A stretch of DNA of 64,000 nt. Origin: Sphingomonadales bacterium (GTDB lineage Bacteria > Pseudomonadota > Alphaproteobacteria > Sphingomonadales > Sphingomonadaceae). This document shows, piece after piece, positions 1 through 8,120 of the stretch. Each line of letters opens with the position of its first letter. Within the stretch, counting starts at the first letter, position 1. The stretch is from positions 355,411-419,410 of the forward strand of contig JAIXPC010000011.1 of assembly GCA_027486415.1 (NCBI GenBank), read 5' to 3'. Both the position numbers and the translations under genes were made by a program. A model generated the notes under the pieces. It ran no database searches, was not told where the DNA came from, and saw nothing but the letters and a program-made list of their open reading frames with translations.

Positions 1-2
1 GC

Positions 3-311
3 TCACGCGGCGGCCTGCCAGTCGCTGCGCGCCCAGTTGGCGACATCGTCGGCGGCATAGCCTGAACCCGCGCGGCGCACGCGGCGGATACTGACCTCCC
101 GACACGAGGGCAGATGGGCCAGCGCCAGGCCCAGGGCATGGGCCCCAGCCCGGCTGACATGGCGCGGACAGAGCAATTCGAAGGCGATTTCATTGCCGAC
201 ACGGCGGACGCCGATCGACGCCGATGCCGCGCCGTGGCTGGCAATCAGATCCAGCGCGCCGCCAAGATCGGTGGTGCGGGCAAGGATCAGCATCTGGCCA
301 TCATGTTGCAT
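3..311 (-). CDS. Hypothetical protein, 102 aa
   Basis: Complete small gene with ATG at 311 and TGA at 5-3. A GGAG lies about 9 bases upstream of the ATG, which supports this start. The protein is soluble, has no signal peptide or membrane segment, and shows no motif I recognise. It contains a central hydrophobic stretch and an Arg-rich part near residues 70-80 (SIRRVRRAG). It is divergent from the Lrp/AsnC gene at 437 with a 125-base intergenic region, so it could be that regulator's target. Whatever lies downstream of it is outside the window. Function unknown. Confidence 0.6.
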   Translation of the reverse strand: MQHDGQMLILARTTDLGGALDLIASHGAASASIGVRRVGNEIAFELLCPRHVSRAGAHALGLALAHLPSCREVSIRRVRRAGSGYAADDVANWARSDWQAAA

Positions 312-436
312 GGGCGTTCGCTCCGTGGGGGCTTGAACAGGTTGCTTTTACGCGGAATCATGCGCCTATGCTTGGCAAATTGCGCTCTTCATGGCATTGG
401 CGCGCATGATCAACGCTATAAACGGCGATATGGCAC
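312..436. promoter_or_regulatory. Divergent intergenic region with inverted repeat, candidate Lrp/AsnC operator
   Basis: This 125-base stretch separates the minus-strand hypothetical gene from the plus-strand Lrp/AsnC gene. It contains the perfect inverted repeat ATCATGCGC (357-365) and GCGCATGAT (402-410). Between the arms is an AT-richer segment with TTGGCAAATTGCGC (372-385). Lrp-family regulators often bind loosely palindromic sites in their own promoters, so autoregulation here is an inference from layout. Confidence 0.35.
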
Positions 437-922
437 ATGAACGATGCTGAACCTTTCGACGCCTTCGACTGGAAGATTCTCGCCCTGCTGCAGGGCAATG
501 CCGAGCTGTCGGCCACCCAGATCGGGGAGCGGATCGGCCTGTCGCAATCCCCGGTGTCGCGCCGGATCGCGCGGCTGAAGGCGCAGGGCTATGTGCGGCG
601 CACGGTGGCGCTGCTTGATCGGCACAAGTTGGGGCTGTCAGCGCAGATCTTCGCGCAGGTGAAGCTTTCGGCGCATGGGCGCACCCATCTCGAGGAGTTC
701 ACCGCCGCGATCCGCGATTTTCCCGAAGTGCTGGAATGCCACGTGCTGATGGGATCGGTGGATTTCCTGCTGCGCGTGGTGGCGAAGGATATCGGCGAAT
801 ATGAACGCTTCTTCTTCGAGAAATTGTCGCGCGTGCCGGGCATCCAGGAAGTGACGTCCACGGTGGCGCTGTCGGAAATCAAGTCCACGACGAGCCTGCC
901 TCTCCACTCTGCCAGCGGCTGA
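437..922 (+). CDS. Lrp/AsnC family transcriptional regulator
   Basis: A 161-residue protein with the standard family architecture and length. The N-terminal AsnC-type helix-turn-helix covers about residues 5-60 (FDWKILALLQGNAELSATQI, then GLSQSPVSRRIARL as recognition helix), followed by a RAM ligand-sensing domain (about 65-150). Members sense amino acids and act as dimers or octamers, controlling amino-acid catabolism or transport. It lies 76 bases upstream of an M19 dipeptidase gene that begins a peptide-degradation run, and is divergent from a small hypothetical gene. Control of one or both neighbours is plausible. The effector cannot be read from sequence. Confidence 0.9.
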   Translation: MNDAEPFDAFDWKILALLQGNAELSATQIGERIGLSQSPVSRRIARLKAQGYVRRTVALLDRHKLGLSAQIFAQVKLSAHGRTHLEEFTAAIRDFPEVLECHVLMGSVDFLLRVVAKDIGEYERFFFEKLSRVPGIQEVTSTVALSEIKSTTSLPLHSASG

Positions 923-932
923 CCCCGCAGCG

Positions 933-977
933 TTGACCGTCTCCGTTTGGGCTTGTATCGTCCTGATCAGAAAAAAC
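933..977 (+). promoter_or_regulatory. Promoter and candidate operator of the M19/S12 operon
   Basis: A sigma70-like promoter is visible: TTGACC (933-938), a 17-base spacer and TATCGT (956-961). Immediately downstream is CCTGATCAGAAAAAA (962-976), which contains the palindrome CTGATCAG (963-970). The block TATCGTCCTGATCNGAAAA (956-974) recurs at 13071-13088 in front of the dgcN operon, which marks it as a shared regulatory site. Its position over the probable transcription start suggests repression, but this is inference. Confidence 0.5.
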
Positions 978-998
978 GGCAGGCGGGGAGGCTGGCCA

Positions 999-2159
999 GT
1001 GCAGATTGATCGCAGGACGATGCTGGGGGCTGCGGTTGCAGCGGTGGCAGCCCCCGTTGTGGCGAAGGCAAAGCTGGCGGCACCGGCCATTGCGAAGGCC
1101 AAGGTGCCGGTCAGCCCGTTTTCGGGCAAGGCCTACAGCCCGCGCGCCATCACGCTGGTGCGCGAGAGCGTGGTGGTCGACATGCTGGCGCCGATCAAGA
1201 TCGAGTTCAGCCCCGGTTTCTACAGCAAGCCCCTGACCGAGAAGGACGCCGCCGATTTCCGCAGCAGCGGCATCAATGCCATCCACCACGCCGTCGGGCT
1301 GGGCGGCACCGATGCCTATACGCAGGCAATGGAATTCTTTGCCGTGTGGGGCAATTTCGTCGCCCGCAACAGCCATGTGCTGACCGGGGTCGGCAGCTTT
1401 GCCGACATCCTGCGCGCCAAGCAGGATGGCAAGGTGGCGGTGATCATGGGCCTGCAGAATGCCGATCATTTCCGCCGCCCGGCCGATGTGCAGACCTTCT
1501 ACGACCTCGGCCAGCGCTGCGCCCAGTTGACCTATAATTCGCAGAACCGCATCGGATCGGGCTCCACCGACCGGATCGACGGCGGCATCAGCGATTTCGG
1601 CGCAGCCATCATCGAGGCGATGAACAAGGCCGGCATGCTGATCGACGTGTCGCACAGCGGTGATCGCACCACGCTCGATGCCATCCAGCTTTCAAAGAAG
1701 CCGATCGCCATCACCCACAGCAACTGCCGCGCGCTGGTCGATCATCCGCGCGTGAAGCGGGACGAGGCAATCAAGGCGCTGGGGGCCAACGGCGGCGTGA
1801 TGGGCATCACCGGGGTCAGGATGTTCGTGAAGAAGACCGATCCCACGACCATCGCCGACGTCGTCGATCATATCGATCATGTCGTGAAGCTGATCGGCAT
1901 CGATCATGTCGGCATCGGGACGGACAGCGACCTCAATGGCTATGACGACACCACGCCCGAAACCAACAAGATGCTGCGCGGTGCCTACAAGGACAGTTAT
2001 GCTTTTCGCGAAAAGATCGATGTCGACGGCTTTGATCACCCGCTGAAGATGTATGACCTGACCGAGGAGCTGATCCGGCGCGGCTATTCCGATGCCAACA
2101 TCAAGGCAGTGCTGGGCGGCAATTTCCAGCGCCTGCTCACCTCCACCTGGGGCGGCTGA
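999..2159 (+). CDS. Exported M19-family (membrane dipeptidase-like) protein lacking several metal ligands
   Basis: I place the start at GTG 999, preceded by GGGAG (986-990). The product then begins with DRRTMLG and an Ala-rich hydrophobic stretch, a likely Tat signal. The 386-residue protein follows the M19 renal-dipeptidase fold, a family that cleaves dipeptides, often with a D residue at the C-terminal position. The two late metal histidines are present: VSH (H219) and ITHS (H240). The usual first-strand HxD is replaced by L63-A-P65 in VVDMLAP, and the usual bridging Glu appears as Gln153 in MGLQNAD. It may therefore be a divergent subfamily with different metal use, or inactive. It is first in a run with two S12 hydrolases. 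Confidence 0.85.
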   Translation: MQIDRRTMLGAAVAAVAAPVVAKAKLAAPAIAKAKVPVSPFSGKAYSPRAITLVRESVVVDMLAPIKIEFSPGFYSKPLTEKDAADFRSSGINAIHHAVGLGGTDAYTQAMEFFAVWGNFVARNSHVLTGVGSFADILRAKQDGKVAVIMGLQNADHFRRPADVQTFYDLGQRCAQLTYNSQNRIGSGSTDRIDGGISDFGAAIIEAMNKAGMLIDVSHSGDRTTLDAIQLSKKPIAITHSNCRALVDHPRVKRDEAIKALGANGGVMGITGVRMFVKKTDPTTIADVVDHIDHVVKLIGIDHVGIGTDSDLNGYDDTTPETNKMLRGAYKDSYAFREKIDVDGFDHPLKMYDLTEELIRRGYSDANIKAVLGGNFQRLLTSTWGG

Positions 2160-2162
2160 GCC

Positions 2163-3629
2163 GTGACGCGCCCCTTGATCAGGGCCGCGCTGGCCGCACT
2201 GGCGCTGTCCACCGCGACGGCGCCGCTGCTGGCGGCACCTGCTGCCACCACGGTGGCGCCCGCCGAACTGGCCGGCTTTGTCGATGGCGTCGTGGCCGAG
2301 CAGATTGCCGCGCGCGAAGTGGCGGGCGCGGTGGTGACGGTGGTGCAGGGCGGCCGTGTCGTGCTCAACCGCGGCTATGGCCACCAGGATCTCGCCGCCG
2401 GCGTGCCGGTGGATGCGATGCGCAGCCTGTTCCGCCCCGGTTCGGTGTCGAAGCTGATCACCTGGACGGCGTTGATGCAGCAGGTGGAGGCCGGGCGCGT
2501 CGATCTGGATGCGGACGTGAACCGCTATCTGGATTTCGCCATCCCGCCATTCGACGGCAAGCCGATCCGGGTGCGCGACCTGTTCACCCACAGTGTCGGC
2601 ATGAGCGATGCGCCCGGCATCATCACCCGCGATCCGGCGAAATTGCTGCCCTTCCGCGACTGGATGAAGCGCAACATCCCGCGCCGCGTGTGGGCGCCGG
2701 GCACGGAGATCGCCTATTCCAACTATGGCGCGGCGCTGGCCGGCTATATCGTCGCGCAGGTGAGCGGCGAGGAATTTGATCCCTATGTCGAGCGCCACGT
2801 CCTGGGCCCGCTGAAGATGGCTGCGACCTCGTTCCGCGAGCCGCTGCCCCCGGCATTGGCGCCGCGCATGACCAAGGGCTATCGGCTTGAAAATGGACGC
2901 TTTGTCGAGCAGGCGCCAGAACTGATCAGCGCGATTGCGCCGGCGGGGTCCGCCACCAGCAGCGGGCCCGACATGGCGCGCTTCATCCGCATGCTGCTGG
3001 GGGGCGGCACGCTGGATGGCCAAAGGGTGCTGAAGCCGGAAAGCGTGCGCTTCCTGCTGTCGGATGGCCTGTCGAACGCGCCCGGCCTGCCCGGCATGGC
3101 GCATGGCTTCTTCGTGTTCCGCAACGCCGGGCCCACATCCGGACCGCGCCTGTTGGGCCACGGCGGCAACACGGCCGATTTCCACTCGATCCTGGTGCTG
3201 GCGCCGCAAGCCAATGCCGGCTTCTTCATCTCCATGACCGGCGGTGTTGGCAGTTATGGCGCGCGCACGGAACTGTCCGACCTGCTGGTGGCAAGACTGT
3301 TCCCCGATAGGCCAATGGCCCGCCAGCCGCGCCCGGCCGACGAGCCGCAGCCAGCCGGGGCCTTCCGCGCCAACCGCCGCAATTATGATGCGCCGGTTCG
3401 GCCCGAATATGATGCGACCGTCGCTGTCGCCGGCCCCGACGCGCTGACCGTCACCATGGAGGGCAAGGCCAGCCATTGGGAACGGGTCGGCCCGCTGATG
3501 TATGAGCGGGTCACCGCCACCGGGCGCACCGGCCCGTTCGAGCGGCTGCAGTTCGTCACCGGCCCCGCTGGCTGGCGACTGGTGTTCGGCACCCAGCCGC
3601 ACATGGCCTGGCACCGCGTCACTCCCTGA
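2163..3629 (+). CDS. Exported serine hydrolase, S12 beta-lactamase/DD-peptidase family
   Basis: GTG start at 2163, three bases after the M19 stop codon, so almost certainly co-transcribed and coupled. The 488-residue product has an N-terminal signal peptide (about residues 1-25). The S12 catalytic motifs are intact: SVSK (S94 and K97), YSN in the middle, and HGG late in the domain. A C-terminal beta-rich tail of about 100 residues follows. Relatives include D-aminopeptidases, esterases and carboxypeptidases, so the substrate cannot be assigned by motif. Between two peptidase genes and before a TonB receptor, a periplasmic role on D-residue peptides is likely. It resembles the hydrolase at 14108-16069 in LFRPGSVSKL and YSNY. 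Confidence 0.88.
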   Translation: MTRPLIRAALAALALSTATAPLLAAPAATTVAPAELAGFVDGVVAEQIAAREVAGAVVTVVQGGRVVLNRGYGHQDLAAGVPVDAMRSLFRPGSVSKLITWTALMQQVEAGRVDLDADVNRYLDFAIPPFDGKPIRVRDLFTHSVGMSDAPGIITRDPAKLLPFRDWMKRNIPRRVWAPGTEIAYSNYGAALAGYIVAQVSGEEFDPYVERHVLGPLKMAATSFREPLPPALAPRMTKGYRLENGRFVEQAPELISAIAPAGSATSSGPDMARFIRMLLGGGTLDGQRVLKPESVRFLLSDGLSNAPGLPGMAHGFFVFRNAGPTSGPRLLGHGGNTADFHSILVLAPQANAGFFISMTGGVGSYGARTELSDLLVARLFPDRPMARQPRPADEPQPAGAFRANRRNYDAPVRPEYDATVAVAGPDALTVTMEGKASHWERVGPLMYERVTATGRTGPFERLQFVTGPAGWRLVFGTQPHMAWHRVTP

Positions 3630-3650
3630 TCCCAGACAAAGGACAAGCCC

Positions 3651-5594
3651 ATGCGCGCCCGTTTTTCCCGGCTTCTCGTCATGCTTCCTGCCGCAGCCCT
3701 GCTCGCCATGGCACCTGCGGCTGCGGCACCGGTATCTGCCAATTTCACGGCGCCTGCTGACTGGACGGCGACCAATGCCGATGGCCTTGTCCGCTATGCT
3801 GCGCCCGAAGCCAATTTCACCCTGACCGTGGTCGATGTCGGCGCGGCTGCCGATGCACGGGCGGCGGTGACAGCGGCCTGGGCGAAGGCGCGTCCGGGCC
3901 TGTCGCCGACGCCGCTGCTGGTCAATTCCGCCGGGGCAGGGGATGGCTGGGATGAACGGGTCAGCATCCAGTATGAAATGCCGCCGGCCGCCGGCGCCAT
4001 CCGCGCCGCCAGCGCCCAGCGCGCTGGCACCAGCTGGACCGTGCTGCTGATCGATGGCGCGATGGCGACCTATGCCAAGCGGTCGGCTGCGGTGGGTGTG
4101 CTGCAGCAGAGCCTGCGCCCCGCCGGCTATGCGCCCGAGAATTTCGTCGGCAAGCCGGCCCATCACCTGACGCCCGATCGCGTCGCCACGCTGCGCCAGT
4201 TCGTGGCCGACAGTGCAAAGGCGCTGGGCGTGCCGGGCGTGGGCCTTGCCTTCATCGATGGCGGCAAGGTGGTGTGGCAGGGCGGCGTTGGCGTGCGCGC
4301 GCTGGGTTCGAACGAGCCGGTGGATGAACACACCAAGTTCATGGTGGCATCGAACACCAAGGGCATGGCGACCCTGCTGCTGTCGATCCTGGCCGATGAC
4401 GGCAAGCTGCGCTGGGATCAGAAGGTCGTCGATCTCTATCCGCAATTTCGCTTGGGCAGCGATGAAGTGACGAAATCGGTGGAGGTGCGCCATCTCGTGT
4501 GTGCCTGCACCGGCCTGCCGCGCAAGGATTATGCCTTCATCCTGGCCGAACCGGGCGCGCCGGCATCCGACACGTTCGTGCAGCTTTCGCAGACGATGCC
4601 GACCAGCAAGTTCAACGAACTGTTCCAATACAGCAATCTGATGGCGTCGGCCGCCGGTTATCTGGGCGGGGCGCTGAGCTATCCCAGGATGGAACTGGGC
4701 GCGGCCTTCGACAAGGCGATGGAAGAACGCATCTTCAAGCCGCTGGGCATGGTGGACACCACCTTTGATTTCCAGCGCGGCATGGCCGGCAACTGGGCGC
4801 AGCCGCACGGGCTGGGGCTGGATGGCAAGACGGCGCTGCTGTCCAACGATTTCAACGCCACCGTCTATCCGCATCGCCCGGCCGGCGGCGCGTTTTCCAC
4901 CGCTGCCGACATGGCGCAATATGCTCTGCTGGAGTTGACCAAGGGCGTCGGCCCCGGCGGCAAGCGCGTGGTGGGCGAAGCCAGCATCACCGAACGGCGC
5001 AAGCGCGGCGTGCCGGTGGGCGAGAATATGTGGTATGGCATGGGCCTGTTCAGCCGCATGGCCTGGGGCGTTCCGGTCGTCACCCACGGCGGCACGCTGC
5101 AGGGCTATCACAGCAATTTCTATGCGCTGCCCGATGCCGGTATTGGTGCGGTGATCCTGACCAACGCCGATCCGGGCGCTGCCATGCTGGGACCGTTCCT
5201 GCGCCGCCTGATGGAAGTGGTCTATGATGGCCGGCCCGAAGCCGCCGCCGAAATCGCCACCGCCGCCGCACGCCAGCAGGCGCAGGCCGCCGCCCGCAAG
5301 GCGCGGCTGACCCTGCCGGGCGATCCGGCGGTGATCGCCGGCCTGGCCAGAAGCTATCGCAGCCCGGAAGGCCTGATCGTCTCCATTGCCCGGAAGAACG
5401 GCCAGCCGTGGCTGAAAGCCGGCTTCATCGAAGGGCCGTTCGCCACCCGCAAGAATGCCGATGGCAGCGTTTCGGTCGTCTCGTCGGGGCCGGGGCTGGT
5501 GGGCTTTGACGCGCAGGTGGGAATGAAGGACGGCGTGCGGACGCTGACCGTGCGCGATGCCCAGCATGATTATGTCTATGCCGAGGTGCGTTGA
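3651..5594 (+). CDS. Exported serine hydrolase, S12 family, with extra N-terminal domain
   Basis: ATG 3651 is preceded by AAGGA at a suitable distance, 21 bases after the previous stop. The 647-residue product has a signal peptide (about 1-25), then an N-terminal domain of roughly 120 residues that is not part of the S12 fold. The hydrolase domain carries SNTK (S234 and K237), YSN (in QYSNLMAS) and HGG (in THGGTLQGYHS). A C-terminal domain of about 100 residues ends the protein. Its sequence differs enough from the preceding hydrolase that a recent tandem duplication is unlikely. It is third in the M19-S12-S12 run, 120 bases before the TonB receptor. Substrate not inferable. Confidence 0.87.
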   Translation: MRARFSRLLVMLPAAALLAMAPAAAAPVSANFTAPADWTATNADGLVRYAAPEANFTLTVVDVGAAADARAAVTAAWAKARPGLSPTPLLVNSAGAGDGWDERVSIQYEMPPAAGAIRAASAQRAGTSWTVLLIDGAMATYAKRSAAVGVLQQSLRPAGYAPENFVGKPAHHLTPDRVATLRQFVADSAKALGVPGVGLAFIDGGKVVWQGGVGVRALGSNEPVDEHTKFMVASNTKGMATLLLSILADDGKLRWDQKVVDLYPQFRLGSDEVTKSVEVRHLVCACTGLPRKDYAFILAEPGAPASDTFVQLSQTMPTSKFNELFQYSNLMASAAGYLGGALSYPRMELGAAFDKAMEERIFKPLGMVDTTFDFQRGMAGNWAQPHGLGLDGKTALLSNDFNATVYPHRPAGGAFSTAADMAQYALLELTKGVGPGGKRVVGEASITERRKRGVPVGENMWYGMGLFSRMAWGVPVVTHGGTLQGYHSNFYALPDAGIGAVILTNADPGAAMLGPFLRRLMEVVYDGRPEAAAEIATAAARQQAQAAARKARLTLPGDPAVIAGLARSYRSPEGLIVSIARKNGQPWLKAGFIEGPFATRKNADGSVSVVSSGPGLVGFDAQVGMKDGVRTLTVRDAQHDYVYAEVR

Positions 5595-5714
5595 GGCGTG
5601 GCCTTGGCGCAACGACAGGCGAAATCACGCAACAATTGTCCTGAATGGGATTGATTTCTCTCATCGGACGTGATGCATCAAGGACGCAAGCATATTCCAA
5701 GAGGGGGAAGCGCT
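5595..5714 (+). promoter_or_regulatory. Leader of TonB receptor gene with a weak copy of the locus motif
   Basis: This 120-base gap precedes the receptor start. It contains ATTGTCCTGAATGGGATTGA (5636-5655), which resembles the CCTGATYGGAAAATTG element found elsewhere in the locus but with mismatches. A purine-rich AGAGGGGGAAG (5700-5710) serves as ribosome-binding site for GTG 5715. No convincing -35/-10 pair is evident. Confidence 0.25.
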
Positions 5715-8024
5715 GTGAAGAAGCAAGTTCTGCTGGGGTCGGTGGGGATCGCGATGCTGCTGGCAGGTGCGCCGGCGCTGGCTGCCGATGCCGCCGAGGA
5801 AACGGCCACCACGGAAATCATCGTGACGGCCCAGCGCCGGCAGCAGACGATGATCGAGGTGCCGCAATCGGTTTCGGTGGTGAACGGCGACGCGCTGCAG
5901 CGCCAGCAGGCCGCCAGCTTCCTCGATTATGCCGCGCTGATCCCCGGTTTCACCGTCACCCAGGCCAACCCCGGGGAATCCCGCCTGATCCTGCGCGGCG
6001 TCAACACCGGTTCGGTCGGTTCGACCGTGGCGGTGTATGTGGATGACGTGCCGTTCGGTTCCAGCGGCAGCCTTTCCAACGGCGGCGTGCTGGCCGGTGA
6101 TTTCGACACTGCCGATGTCGAACGGGTGGAAGTGCTGCGCGGCCCGCAGGGCACGCTTTACGGCTCCAACGCGCTGGGCGGCGTGCTGAAATATGTGACG
6201 GCCAAGCCCAAGCTGGGCACGGTGGAAGTCGCCGGCCGCATCGGCGTGGAGGACACCAAGGGCGGCGGCAGTGGCTGGCTGACCACGGGCGTTGTCAACC
6301 TGCCGCTGGGTGACAAGATCGCCGTGCGCGCCAGCGGCTATTACCGGTCAAACCCCGGCGTCGTCGATGCTGCCGGCCGCAATGCCACCGGCGTCGACAA
6401 GAACCAGAGCTATGGCGGCCGCGTGTCGGTGCTGTTCCAGCCGACCGACAATTTCTCGGCCCGCCTGTCGGCCCAGATGCAGAATATCCGCGTCGACAGC
6501 CCGGCGACCTTCACTGCCGATCCGTTGTCGGTGCAGCCGGTCAATCCGGTCACCGGCATCCCGACCGGCGGCCAGCGCGTCCGTTACGAACGCTACCCGG
6601 AACTGAACGACCTGGATTATCGCCTGTACAGCGGCGTGCTGGATTGGGATCTGGGCTTTGCGACCCTGACCTCGGTGACCAGCTATGCCGAGCAGAACCA
6701 GCGCCAGATCAGCGATGTCAGCACCAACGCAGCGCGCAACACCGCGCAGGCGGTCTATGGCGGCACGCCGCCGACCACCGTTGGCCTGTTCTTCCAGAAC
6801 GATATCACCCTTGAAAAATTCACCCAGGAAGTGCGGCTGGCCTCGCCGGATGACGGTGCGTTCGAATGGCTGATCGGTGGCTATTACACCAAGGAAGACA
6901 GCGCGCTGAAGCAGCGGTTTGCGCCGTTCACGCTGGCCACGCAGGCGATCATTCCGCCCGCCGGCACCTTCGGCCCGTTCACCTTCACCCAGTTCGTGAC
7001 GGCCGGCATCACCGCCAAGTACGAGGAAATCGCCGTGTTCGGCAGCGGCACGCTGCACGTGTCGGACCGCTTCGACATCACGGCGGGCGGCCGCTACAGC
7101 CACAACAACCAGTCGTCGCTGCAGTCGGTGATCCAGCTTGGCAACGGCAGTCCGCAGAGCGGCAGGTCGGGCGAAGGCGTGTTCACCTGGTCGGTGGCGC
7201 CGCGCTTTGAAGTCAGCGACAATTTCGCGATCTATGCCCGCGCGGCCAAGGGTTATCGCCCCGGTGGCCCGAACTTCATCCCGCCCAACGCGCCGGCCAA
7301 TTTCCCGACCGAGTTCGGTGCCGATACCATCGTCAGCTATGAAGTGGGCGTCCACTACCAGAGCAGCGATCGCACGCTCACCCTGGATGCCGCTGCCTAC
7401 ACGCTGGATTGGGACAATGTGCTGATCACGTCGACCGTCACCACGGCGGCCGGCCCGGTGGGCGTCAACAGCAATGGCCGTCGCGCCCGCAGCCAGGGCT
7501 TTGAAGCCAGCGCCACGCTGCGTCCCACCAAGGGCCTCAGCATCGGCCTGAATGGCGCCTTCACCGATGCCAAGCTGCGTGATGACACCGTCCCGCCGGG
7601 CGGTGGCCTCAACCTGACCGGCGGTCTGGCCGGCGATCAGCTGCCCTATTCGCCGCGGCTTTCGGGCACGGTCACCGCCGATTACGAATGGTCGGTGGGC
7701 GATGGCGCCATGGCCTATGTGGGGGCCAGCGCGCGTATGATGGGCGATCAGACCGGGGGCTTCAACGCCGCCTATCGCGCCGCGTTCAACCGCCGCATCC
7801 AGATCGACAGCTATACCGTGGTCGATGCCCGCGCCGGCATTGATTTCGGCACGTTCAACATCTCGGTCTATGCCCGCAACCTGTTCAACTCCTATGGCGT
7901 GGTCGCTGCCGGTGAATATCCGTTCGCGGTGCCGGCTGCCATCGGTGGCACTGGCCTGCCGCTGATGACCGCCAGCACCATCCGCCCGCGTGTTCTGGGC
8001 GTGACGCTGGGGGCACGTTTCTGA
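5715..8024 (+). CDS. TonB-dependent outer-membrane receptor
   Basis: GTG 5715, with an AGAGGGGG ribosome-binding site, gives a signal peptide ending near AGAPALAAD. The 769-residue protein begins with a TonB-box-like TTEIIVTAQRR, then the plug domain (VPQSVSVVNGD through VERVEVLRGPQGTLYGSNALGG) and a 22-strand-type barrel ending in the aromatic C terminus GARF. Such receptors import scarce substrates using TonB-ExbBD energy, and many in sphingomonads take up oligomers. Because it follows three exported peptidase-type enzymes, a peptide or D-amino-acid-containing ligand is a reasonable guess. No FecR/sigma or SusD partner is adjacent. Confidence 0.93.
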   Translation: MKKQVLLGSVGIAMLLAGAPALAADAAEETATTEIIVTAQRRQQTMIEVPQSVSVVNGDALQRQQAASFLDYAALIPGFTVTQANPGESRLILRGVNTGSVGSTVAVYVDDVPFGSSGSLSNGGVLAGDFDTADVERVEVLRGPQGTLYGSNALGGVLKYVTAKPKLGTVEVAGRIGVEDTKGGGSGWLTTGVVNLPLGDKIAVRASGYYRSNPGVVDAAGRNATGVDKNQSYGGRVSVLFQPTDNFSARLSAQMQNIRVDSPATFTADPLSVQPVNPVTGIPTGGQRVRYERYPELNDLDYRLYSGVLDWDLGFATLTSVTSYAEQNQRQISDVSTNAARNTAQAVYGGTPPTTVGLFFQNDITLEKFTQEVRLASPDDGAFEWLIGGYYTKEDSALKQRFAPFTLATQAIIPPAGTFGPFTFTQFVTAGITAKYEEIAVFGSGTLHVSDRFDITAGGRYSHNNQSSLQSVIQLGNGSPQSGRSGEGVFTWSVAPRFEVSDNFAIYARAAKGYRPGGPNFIPPNAPANFPTEFGADTIVSYEVGVHYQSSDRTLTLDAAAYTLDWDNVLITSTVTTAAGPVGVNSNGRRARSQGFEASATLRPTKGLSIGLNGAFTDAKLRDDTVPPGGGLNLTGGLAGDQLPYSPRLSGTVTADYEWSVGDGAMAYVGASARMMGDQTGGFNAAYRAAFNRRIQIDSYTVVDARAGIDFGTFNISVYARNLFNSYGVVAAGEYPFAVPAAIGGTGLPLMTASTIRPRVLGVTLGARF

Positions 8025-8036
8025 GACGAAAATGAT

Positions 8037-8119
8037 GCGGCCGGCGCAGGATGCGCCGGCCGCTTCTGCCGCTTTTCTGCGAACTCAAAGGCCGGGGCAT
8101 CATGCTCCGGCCGCTTTTT
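8037..8119 (+). terminator. Two tandem hairpins between convergent genes, the second with a T tract
   Basis: The first hairpin pairs GCGGCCGGCGCA (8037-8048) with TGCGCCGGCCGC (8052-8063) across a 3-base loop. The second pairs GGCCGGGGCAT (8090-8100) with ATGCTCCGGCC (8102-8112) and is followed by GCTTTTTG (8113-8120), a classic intrinsic terminator for the TonB gene. The minus-strand M19 gene ends at 8121, so the hairpins may stop both convergent transcripts. Confidence 0.8.
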
Positions 8120-8120
8120 G

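Noticed and set aside
1692-5612. Very long minus-strand open frame opposite the M19, S12 and S12 genes
   Set aside because: It is a mirror of GC-rich codon use: the composition is rich in Arg, His and Gly with no domain, and the plus-strand genes there have signal peptides and full catalytic motifs.
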